Below, piece after piece: positions 1 through 5,626 of a DNA stretch of 62,151 bases. The first letter of the stretch is position 1. Each line of letters starts with the position of its first letter. The notes beneath the pieces were generated by a model. It ran no database searches. It was not told the origin of the DNA and saw only the letters and a list, made by a program, of their open reading frames with translations. Both the position numbers and the translations under genes were made by a program. Source of the DNA: Chloroflexota bacterium (GTDB lineage Bacteria; Chloroflexota; Anaerolineae; Aggregatilineales; Phototrophicaceae); contig WTGJ01000021.1 in NCBI GenBank assembly GCA_011523615.1, positions 1 to 62,151 of the forward strand, read 5' to 3'.

Positions 1-345
1 TTCCGGATGGGGGTGGGGCGTGCGATACCATCGTTCGTAGCTGGCGGCATCCTTCATGCGCAAATCGGCCGATAGATCCAGCACGCGGCAACCCGCAGCC
101 AGCGCCTGGGCGGCGAAGGCAGCCGAGGCCTTGTGCGGCAGCGCGAGGAAGACCGCGTCGACTTCCTCCAGGGGGGCGGAATCATGCGGGATGTAAGACA
201 ATGGAGTGCCCGCAACCGGTTCACCGGCATCGCGATTGGAAGTGGCGAAGCGGATGGCGACTTCGTCATGTCGCCGGAGGAGCGCCACCAATTCCTGCCC
301 GGCGTAGCCGCTGGCGCCGAAGATGCCGACTTTGATCTGGCTCAT
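1..345 (-). CDS. argC: N-acetyl-gamma-glutamyl-phosphate reductase, N-terminal part (cut by window edge)
   Basis: ArgC makes N-acetylglutamate semialdehyde, the third step of arginine synthesis, in the cytoplasm. The visible 115 residues start MSQIKVGIFGASGYAG, the Rossmann nucleotide-binding motif of the family, and continue into an ALPHKAS segment and a DLSADLR segment typical of ArgC. The ATG at 345 is preceded by GAAGGATGG as a ribosome site. The gene runs off the left edge. A terminator and an Arg-rich leader ORF lie just upstream, so expression is probably attenuated by arginine supply. Confidence 0.93.
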   Translation of the reverse strand, partial: MSQIKVGIFGASGYAGQELVALLRRHDEVAIRFATSNRDAGEPVAGTPLSYIPHDSAPLEEVDAVFLALPHKASAAFAAQALAAGCRVLDLSADLRMKDAASYERWYRTPHPHPE

Positions 346-366
346 CCCACCATCCTTCTCTGAATC

Positions 367-398
367 AAAAAACCCCCGCCTAGGTTGAGGTCAGGGGC
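367..398 (-). terminator. Intrinsic terminator in the argC leader (attenuator)
   Basis: On the minus strand a C4 arm and an ACCT segment can pair with AGG and GGGG of the 3' arm, followed directly by T6 (367-372). The stem is interrupted and less perfect than those of the two cysteine leaders. It lies between the Arg leader ORF and argC, where a transcription attenuator would be expected. Confidence 0.7.
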
Positions 399-424
399 TT
401 GGCTGGCGTTGATGCTGCGTTTCG

Positions 425-502
425 TCAGCGTGAAGCAACCGCGACCTCTGTGGCCGAAGCAGGGCGACGGGTACGGCGCGGGCGGAACGCTTCACGAAAC
501 AT
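425..502 (-). CDS. Arginine-rich leader peptide upstream of argC (25 aa)
   Basis: A 25-codon ORF that starts ATG at 502 and stops TGA at 425-427. It has seven Arg codons (residues 3, 7, 9, 10, 12, 13 and 25), with a cluster RPRRTRR in the middle. The ATG lies 7 nt after a TATACT -10 box, so transcription should begin at or next to the A of the ATG, giving a leaderless mRNA. A terminator follows about 30 nt later, then argC. By analogy with classical trp/his leader peptides, ribosome stalling at Arg codons would prevent termination when charged Arg-tRNA is scarce. Promoter, ORF and terminator are read directly; the mechanism is inferred. Confidence 0.8.
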   Translation of the reverse strand: MFREAFRPRRTRRPASATEVAVASR

Positions 503-509
503 GAGCGAC

Positions 510-538
510 AGTATATCGCGCCGATGCTTTACTGTCAA
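510..538 (-). promoter_or_regulatory. Sigma-70 promoter of the arg leader/argC operon
   Basis: A -35 TTGACA (533-538) and -10 TATACT (510-515) are separated by exactly 17 nt, close to consensus. The -35 begins 2 nt beyond the stop codon of the upstream acyl-CoA dehydrogenase gene. The leader ATG follows the -10 by 7 nt. Confidence 0.88.
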
Positions 539-540
539 AT

Positions 541-1755
541 TCAGGCTTCTTCCTGCCAGAACTCGGCATCGTAAGCGGGCAATTCACAGCGCAAAGGCCG
601 GTCGCTGCGCGTCCCCAGTTCATAATCCGCCTGCATGATTTGATGTATCTCGCTCGTGCCTTCGTAGATCACCGCCCCTTTGCTGTTTCGCAAGAAACGT
701 TCGACGGGATATTCATCGGAATAGCCATAAGCGCCATGCACTTGCACGGCTTCCAGAGCGGCTTTCACGCTGTGATCGGTGGCGTACCACTTGGCCAGGC
801 TGGTTTCACGAGTATTGCGCCGCCCTTCATTTTTCAACCAACCGGCGTGCAGACAGAGCAACCGGGCCGCTTCGTACCATTGCCGCATGTGGGCCAGCTT
901 TTGCTTGACCAGCTGATGGGAGCCGATGGTTTGGCCGAAGGCTCGTCGTTCGTTTGCATAGCGTGTGCTGGCCTCCAACGAGGCGCGGATCAACCCCGTT
1001 GCGCCGCTGGCTACGGTATAGCGGCCGTTATCCAGGCAGCTCATGGCAATTTTGAAGCCTTCTCCTTCTTGCCCCAGGCGATTCTCAACGGGGACGGGAG
1101 TGTCTTCAAAATTCACCCAGCCGGTCGAACCAGCCCGTACGCCCAGCTTGCCATGGATATCGCCCGTGCTGACCCCTGGCGCAGCGCGCGGGATGATGAA
1201 CGCGCTGATGCCGCGATGGGCGGGTTGGATTTCTGGATCCGTACGAGCGAAGACGAGGAAGTGATCGGCTTTGGTCGCCAGGCTGATCCATATCTTTTCG
1301 CCGGAGATGATATACGCCGAGCCATCACGGCGGGCCCGCGCCTGTAAATTGGCGGCGTCGCTGCCGACGCTGGGTTCGGTCAAGCAATAAGCGGCGATGC
1401 GCTCTCCTTTCGCCTGTGGGGTGAGGATGCGCTGCTTTTGCTCTTCGTCCCCCCATTGCAAGAGCGCCATGCTGTTGAGCCCCATGTGCACCGACATCAC
1501 CACCCGCAAAGAGGTATCGCCGCGCTCCAGTTCTTCACAGACCAGGCCGAGGGTGATGTAGTCAAAGCCCTGGCCGCCATAGCGCACGGGTAGATTGATG
1601 CCGAGGATGCCCAGTTCCGCCAGTCGTGGCAGGATGCGATCATCCATCACCTGTTGGCGATCCCACTGCGCGATATGGGGGATGATCTCTTGGTTGACGA
1701 ATTCCCGCACCATCTGTTGGGCGGCGAGTTGTTCTTCGTTCAGTTGGAAATCCAT
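541..1755 (-). CDS. Acyl-CoA dehydrogenase
   Basis: FAD enzyme that introduces the alpha-beta double bond in acyl-CoA and passes electrons to electron transfer flavoprotein; etfBA genes are present at 35.7-37.5 kb. The 404 residues have the normal family length. Visible signatures are AYCLTEPSVGSD (about 122-133), the YGYSDEYPVERFLRN region (about 343-357), and the catalytic Glu365 in YEGTSEI. The sequence is closest to the short-chain/glutaryl-CoA type by eye, but substrate cannot be fixed. The start at 1755 has an AAAGG site 5 nt upstream. The gene is monocistronic, followed immediately by the argC promoter. Confidence 0.93.
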   Translation of the reverse strand: MDFQLNEEQLAAQQMVREFVNQEIIPHIAQWDRQQVMDDRILPRLAELGILGINLPVRYGGQGFDYITLGLVCEELERGDTSLRVVMSVHMGLNSMALLQWGDEEQKQRILTPQAKGERIAAYCLTEPSVGSDAANLQARARRDGSAYIISGEKIWISLATKADHFLVFARTDPEIQPAHRGISAFIIPRAAPGVSTGDIHGKLGVRAGSTGWVNFEDTPVPVENRLGQEGEGFKIAMSCLDNGRYTVASGATGLIRASLEASTRYANERRAFGQTIGSHQLVKQKLAHMRQWYEAARLLCLHAGWLKNEGRRNTRETSLAKWYATDHSVKAALEAVQVHGAYGYSDEYPVERFLRNSKGAVIYEGTSEIHQIMQADYELGTRSDRPLRCELPAYDAEFWQEEA

Positions 1756-1779
1756 AATTGCCTTTCATCCTAGGGCGGT

Positions 1780-1815
1780 TCGTTGCGGGGGTCGGTATTC
1801 CAGGCATTATAATCG
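1780..1815. promoter_or_regulatory. Divergent promoter region with overlapping -10 boxes
   Basis: The octamer ATTATAAT (1806-1813) contains a TATAAT on both strands (plus 1808-1813, minus 1806-1811) between the acyl-CoA dehydrogenase and GNAT genes. A plus-strand TTGCGG (1783-1788) is 19 nt away; the minus-strand -35 is weak. Expression of the two genes may be mutually exclusive at this site. Confidence 0.45.
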
Positions 1816-1862
1816 CTGGCAAGGGCAAGCAGTACGGACAATTGCGGAGGAGGGAGCGTTGC

Positions 1863-2423
1863 ATGGCGCCGGAAATTCCCGATACGTTGATCACGACTTA
1901 TCTGGAAATGTCATCGATCGATGAATTCTGCCCGCGCTTCTTGACGGCGGAAGAATGGCGACGGCAGGAGGCTTCGATTCAATCGCTGACCGAATTCGAC
2001 GCTCCTTTCTACCGTTTTCTATATCGGGAAGTGGGGGAGCGTTGGCTCTGGTTTATGCGGCGCGACCTGAGTGACGAAGAAATGTTGCAGAAGCATCTGG
2101 CGGAGAATTGCTTGCTCGATGTGCTGTATGTTCGCGGCCGGCCCGCAGGCTACATCGAATTGGCGATGGGAGATGAAGAAGCGCGGTCGGAACGGGCGGT
2201 CGAAGTCGCCTATTTCGGCTTGCGTGCACCGTTCATGGGCCGTGGTCTGGGCAAACACCTGCTCAGCCACGGTGTCCAGGCGGCCTGGGATGGCGGGGCG
2301 AAGCGCATTTGGCTGCACACCTGCAACCTGGATGCGCCGCAAGCCTTACCGAATTATCTGCGCTGCGGCTTTCGCATCGCTCGCGTGGAAGAAGAGCCGA
2401 TGCCGGCCCTGTATCGCGATTAG
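1863..2423 (+). CDS. GNAT family N-acetyltransferase
   Basis: Acetyl-CoA dependent N-acyltransferase of 186 residues. The acetyl-CoA loop GRGLGKHLL sits at about 126-134, and the C-terminal N-x-x-A-x-x-x-Y-x-R-x-GF segment (NLDAPQALPNYLRCGF) is typical of GNAT. An in-frame ATG lies at 1758, but it precedes the probable promoter, and the ATG at 1863 has a GGAGGAGGGAG ribosome site, so 1863 is preferred. The stop overlaps the convergent fusion gene's stop in a TTAG. The substrate is unknown. Confidence 0.85.
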   Translation: MAPEIPDTLITTYLEMSSIDEFCPRFLTAEEWRRQEASIQSLTEFDAPFYRFLYREVGERWLWFMRRDLSDEEMLQKHLAENCLLDVLYVRGRPAGYIELAMGDEEARSERAVEVAYFGLRAPFMGRGLGKHLLSHGVQAAWDGGAKRIWLHTCNLDAPQALPNYLRCGFRIARVEEEPMPALYRD

Positions 2424-3940
2424 TATTTGGCCAGCGTCGGGTCTACTTCATCGGCCCAGGCGAGGATGCCGCCAGCCAAATTGAACAGGCGGTCGAAGTC
2501 GTAACCCGCTTCCCCCAGCATGGCGATGACGTCTGCGCTGCGAATGCCGGAGCGGCAATGCACCACGACGTCTCGGTCCTGAGGGATCTGAGCGAGCAGG
2601 GTGTCACTGCTTTGTGCTTGGCCGTTGATGATTGCCTGGGTGGCGAGCTGGATCTCCCCTTTGGGGATGCGCAGCGTTCCATCCAGGGCGGCGATTTGCC
2701 ACTCATGCGGATCGCGGACATCCAATACGACGATGTCTTCGCCACTCTGTTGCCGTTCGTACAAGGCGCGAACGCTGATGCTGCGAATGGGGATGGTCCT
2801 GCCGTTGCTCGCCTGGGCGACGGAAAAAGCGCTGTCTTCGAATGCGGGCACACCACAGAATTGTTCGTAATCGATGAGTGTAACTTCGGCGGCGGGGATA
2901 GAGCAGACCGGGCAATTCGGGTCTTTGCGGATTTTGATGCTCGTCCAGCTCATTTCCAGGGCATCGTAGAGCAACATTTTGCCGATGAGCGGTTGGCCGA
3001 TGCCCAGCAATAATTTGATGGCTTCGGTGGCTTGCATCGTGCCGATGGTTCCCGGCAACACCCCCAGGACGCCACCTTCCGCGCAGCTGGGGACGAGGCC
3101 GGGCGGTGGCGGTTCGGGGAAAAGGCAGCGGTAGCAAGGTCCTTCCTGGGCGTAAAAAACGCTCAATTGCCCTTCGAAGCGAAAGATGCTGCCGTAGACA
3201 TTGGGCTTGGCCAGTTTCACGCATACGTCATTGACCAGGTAGCGCGTCGGGAAATTATCGGTGCCATCGATGATGAGGTCGTAGGGGGCGCCGATTTCGA
3301 GCGCATTCTCAGAAGTGAAGGGGGTTTCATAGGCGTCCACCTGAACGTTGGGGTTGATTTCCGCGATGCGGCGTCGCGCGCTCTCCAGTTTGGCGCTGCC
3401 GATGTCGCTTTGGCCGTGGATCACCTGCCTTTGCAGATTGCTCTCGTCGACGACGTCGAAATCGACGATGCCGATGCGGCCCACGCCGGCCGCGGCAAGG
3501 TACAAGGCCAGAGGACTGCCGAGCCCGCCGGCGCCGACCAACAGCACGCTGCTGTGTTTCAGGCTTTCCTGGCCGGTCATGCCCACTTCAGGCAAAATCA
3601 GGTGGCGGCTGTAACGGGCGATCTCCTGCCGGGTCAGCGGCTCACCGCCTCGTGGCGCCAGAGCGGAGAGCGAGCCACCGGCAATGCTGGGCAAAATCCG
3701 CAATACGTCTGATTCAGCCAAAGGAGTATCCAGGCCCTGCAGGAAATTCACATCCTCTTCACCGATGAAGAGATTCACGAAATTGCGCAATTCGTCATCC
3801 TGGAATAAGTGATCTCGAAGCAGAGGGTAGCGTCGGGTGAGTTCTGCCAGGGCCGCGCCGACGGTCTCAGCGTGAACCTCAACCTGGCTTTGCTCATTAG
3901 TGAAGGATCTGAGCGGTGAAGGGATGCGGATTTGTGGCAT
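2420..3940 (-). CDS. CysO/MoaD-like sulfur carrier fused to MoeB/ThiF-type E1 and rhodanese
   Basis: Three domains in 506 residues. Residues 1-89 form a beta-grasp sulfur carrier ending RILPSIAGG (GG at 88-89), resembling mycobacterial CysO. Residues about 105-350 form an E1-like adenylyltransferase with GAGGLGS (136-142), the DESNLQRQ segment, zinc-binding CYRC (269-272) and CPVC (343-346), and candidate catalytic Cys286. Residues about 385-506 are a rhodanese with Cys462 in HCRSGIRSAD. The E1 would adenylate the carrier C-terminus and the rhodanese supply sulfane sulfur. Because the carrier's GG is internal, the protein must be cut, or act on another carrier. It is the last gene of the operon after the JAMM peptidase and sulfurtransferase. 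The start ATG has only a distant AGG. Confidence 0.92.
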   Translation of the reverse strand: MPQIRIPSPLRSFTNEQSQVEVHAETVGAALAELTRRYPLLRDHLFQDDELRNFVNLFIGEEDVNFLQGLDTPLAESDVLRILPSIAGGSLSALAPRGGEPLTRQEIARYSRHLILPEVGMTGQESLKHSSVLLVGAGGLGSPLALYLAAAGVGRIGIVDFDVVDESNLQRQVIHGQSDIGSAKLESARRRIAEINPNVQVDAYETPFTSENALEIGAPYDLIIDGTDNFPTRYLVNDVCVKLAKPNVYGSIFRFEGQLSVFYAQEGPCYRCLFPEPPPPGLVPSCAEGGVLGVLPGTIGTMQATEAIKLLLGIGQPLIGKMLLYDALEMSWTSIKIRKDPNCPVCSIPAAEVTLIDYEQFCGVPAFEDSAFSVAQASNGRTIPIRSISVRALYERQQSGEDIVVLDVRDPHEWQIAALDGTLRIPKGEIQLATQAIINGQAQSSDTLLAQIPQDRDVVVHCRSGIRSADVIAMLGEAGYDFDRLFNLAGGILAWADEVDPTLAKY

Positions 3941-3961
3941 GGGGATAGATTGCCTTTCTCA

Positions 3962-3989
3962 TGGCCGGGGTGGGAGGGTGCCCCGGCCA
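3962..3989 (-). repeat. GC-rich perfect hairpin between sulfurtransferase and E1-fusion genes
   Basis: TGGCCGGGG (3962-3970) and CCCCGGCCA (3981-3989) form a perfect 9-bp stem with a 10-nt loop in the intergenic mRNA. No T-tract follows, so it is not a standard terminator. It may set relative expression by mRNA processing or stability. Confidence 0.6.
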
Positions 3990-4010
3990 CTGTGAGATAT
4001 GCGGATGGGT

Positions 4011-4850
4011 TCAGCGATCGGCGCCCAGGCGGATGGGGTTGCCGATCAGATTGCCCCATTCCGTCCAGGAACCGTCGTAGTTGCGGACGTTATCGTAGCC
4101 GAGGATGTATTTGAGGGCGACCCAGGAATGCGAGGATCGTTCGCCAATGCGGCAATAGGCGATGATTTCTTCGTTCGTACCGTTGATGCCCTGCGCCGCG
4201 TAGAGTTCTTCCAGCTCAGCGCGAGACTTGAAGGTGCCATCTTCGGCGACGGCCTGGCTCCAGGGAATGTTGGAAGCGCCGGGGATGTGGCCCGGGCGCT
4301 GGGCGGTTTCACTCATGCCGGGTGGGGCGATGATGTCGCCGACGAATTCCGCCGGTGATCGCACGTCCACCAGGCCGAAGCCCTCTTTCTCCAGGCGTGC
4401 GCGGATGTAATCTCGGTCTGCGCGCAGTTCTGGGTGCACGCCGGAGGATTGATAATTCGTCCTCTCATATTGTGGAACTTCCGTGGTCGTGGGGCGGCCT
4501 TCGTCAAGCCACTTGGCGCGACCGCCATCCATCAAGCGGACGTCTTCATGGCCGTAGTACTTGAACAGCCAGAGCGCGTAGGCAGCGAACCAATTGTGAT
4601 TGTCGCCATACAGGATGACGCTGGTATCGGTAGTTACCCCAGCTTCAGAGAGCAGGCGGTTGAATTCTTCCTGGGGAAGGATATCGCGATTGACCTGATC
4701 TTGCAGTTGGGATTGCCAGTTGAAACCCACTGCGCCGGGGATGTGTCCTTCTGCGTATGCTGCGGTATCCACATCCACTTCGATGAGGCGGATGTTTTCA
4801 CTTGCTGAATTTTCTGCCACCCAAGCGGTGGAAACGAGGATTGCTGACAT
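4011..4850 (-). CDS. Thiosulfate/3-mercaptopyruvate sulfurtransferase (two-domain rhodanese)
   Basis: Moves sulfane sulfur from thiosulfate or mercaptopyruvate to a thiol or carrier. The 279-residue protein has an inactive N-terminal rhodanese domain (about 1-125) and a catalytic C-terminal domain (about 140-279) with Cys233 in AYCRIGERSS, the CRxGxR loop that usually goes with thiosulfate. The ORF can be extended to 4949, but the ATG at 4850 has AGGAG 8 nt upstream, and the extension would overlap the JAMM gene. It lies between the JAMM gene and the CysO-E1 fusion and is a likely sulfur source for that fusion. Confidence 0.92.
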   Translation of the reverse strand: MSAILVSTAWVAENSASENIRLIEVDVDTAAYAEGHIPGAVGFNWQSQLQDQVNRDILPQEEFNRLLSEAGVTTDTSVILYGDNHNWFAAYALWLFKYYGHEDVRLMDGGRAKWLDEGRPTTTEVPQYERTNYQSSGVHPELRADRDYIRARLEKEGFGLVDVRSPAEFVGDIIAPPGMSETAQRPGHIPGASNIPWSQAVAEDGTFKSRAELEELYAAQGINGTNEEIIAYCRIGERSSHSWVALKYILGYDNVRNYDGSWTEWGNLIGNPIRLGADR

Positions 4851-4896
4851 GGTGTTTTGCTCCTGTTGAGATTCATGCGGACGAATGAGCGAGGTG

Positions 4897-4927
4897 GGGT
4901 CAGACAGCATGCGAGGATGCCTGACCC
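4897..4927 (-). repeat. Nested hairpin at the JAMM stop codon
   Basis: GGGTCAG (4897-4903) pairs with CTGACCC (4921-4927), and an inner GCAT/ATGC pair lies in the loop. The outer arm reaches into the JAMM stop codon. There is no T-tract, so a processing or coupling element is more likely than a terminator. Confidence 0.45.
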
Positions 4928-5388
4928 TAACTACAGACCATCGGTTCATTCGCCGGGAGCAACGATAGCTCGGTGAAGGCGCTGCGGTCCTGCTTCAGGT
5001 ACCAGGCGCGCATTTCGATGGCTTTTCCCTGATGAACGGCGGTGATCAGGTAGACGAAGCGGGGTAAGGCATGGGCGCGATCATATTCGGAAGGGGTGGC
5101 CGGTGAGTCTGGATGACTGTGGTAATAACCCAGCAGCTGCAGGCCGCGTGCGTCGGCTTCGTCTTCATAATGAAGCCAATCTTGCGCCGACATGGCGTAG
5201 CGGTGGTGTTGCTCGGCGACCGCGAATTGGTTGGCGACCGGGATCGCTTCCTTAACGAGAATCTGGCCGGAGAAAGAACCCTCGCCGAGCAAGAAGCCAC
5301 CCGCCTCGTTGGGATAACCCCCCTCGAGCAGTTGGCAAATCCGCTGGCGTGTCGCTTCATCGAGGTAGACCGGTGCGCTTTCTGCCAA
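4927..5388 (-). CDS. JAMM/Mov34 (M67) metallopeptidase, Mec-like
   Basis: Zinc peptidase of about 153 residues with the full JAMM signature: Glu in YPNEAGGFLLG (residue 28), HSH in GYYHSHPDS (90 and 92), then Ser and Asp in SEYD (Asp103). In mycobacteria the homologous Mec protein releases cysteine from the C-terminus of CysO. Here the gene opens an operon with a sulfurtransferase and a CysO-like/E1 fusion, which supports the same role or the cleavage of the fusion after its GG. No ATG is available. A TTG at 5388 has GGGAG 8 nt upstream; a TTG at 5403 is the alternative. A Cys-rich leader and terminator precede it. Confidence 0.9.
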   Translation of the reverse strand: MAESAPVYLDEATRQRICQLLEGGYPNEAGGFLLGEGSFSGQILVKEAIPVANQFAVAEQHHRYAMSAQDWLHYEDEADARGLQLLGYYHSHPDSPATPSEYDRAHALPRFVYLITAVHQGKAIEMRAWYLKQDRSAFTELSLLPANEPMVCS

Positions 5389-5425
5389 TTGACTTGCTCC
5401 CAAAAACCATCATCCAACATCCAAC

Positions 5426-5452
5426 AAAAAAGCCAATCCAGGCGATTGGCTT
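5426..5452 (-). terminator. Intrinsic terminator/attenuator before the JAMM operon
   Basis: On the minus strand AAGCCAATC and GATTGGCTT form a perfect 9-bp stem with a 5-nt loop (5439-5443), running into T6 (5426-5431). It lies between the Cys leader ORF and the JAMM start. Confidence 0.88.
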
Positions 5453-5487
5453 CCGTGTGCTCTAGCGGGATGTAATTCAGCCGCGAT

Positions 5488-5562
5488 TCAGCAAGATAGA
5501 AGCCCTGCCTTTCTGGCAGCACAGCAATCCATCATACAGGCGCAGCAAAATATCCCTTGCAT
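5488..5562 (-). CDS. Polycysteine leader peptide of the JAMM/sulfurtransferase/CysO-E1 operon (24 aa)
   Basis: A 24-codon ORF starting MQGIFCCACMMDCC, with Cys at 6, 7, 9, 13, 14 and 24 and a TGA stop at 5488-5490. The ATG lies 6 nt after a TATACT -10 box, so the message should be leaderless. A strong terminator follows 35 nt downstream. Polycysteine leaderless ORFs that act as cysteine-responsive attenuators are known upstream of sulfur genes in mycobacteria; here the presence of an intrinsic terminator points to transcription attenuation. The sequence arrangement is direct; the response to cysteine is inferred. Confidence 0.87.
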   Translation of the reverse strand: MQGIFCCACMMDCCAARKAGLLSC

Positions 5563-5568
5563 GCCAGA

Positions 5569-5596
5569 AGTATAACTTTTGGATCGGCTTTGTCAA
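5569..5596 (-). promoter_or_regulatory. Sigma-70 promoter of the Cys leader/JAMM operon
   Basis: TTGACA (5591-5596) and TATACT (5569-5574), spacer 16 nt, with the leader ATG 6 nt downstream of the -10. Confidence 0.85.
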
Positions 5597-5626
5597 GGCC
5601 TTCTGGAATCGTTTGGCAGGAAAAAA

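Noticed and set aside
640..1347. A 235-codon plus-strand frame opposite the acyl-CoA dehydrogenase gene, and similar long antisense frames elsewhere.
   Set aside because: They are shadows of GC-rich coding sequence with no family features or ribosome sites.
1758..1862. Upstream extension of the GNAT gene to an ATG at 1758.
   Set aside because: It spans the probable promoter and adds sequence unlike GNAT proteins, while ATG 1863 has a strong ribosome site.
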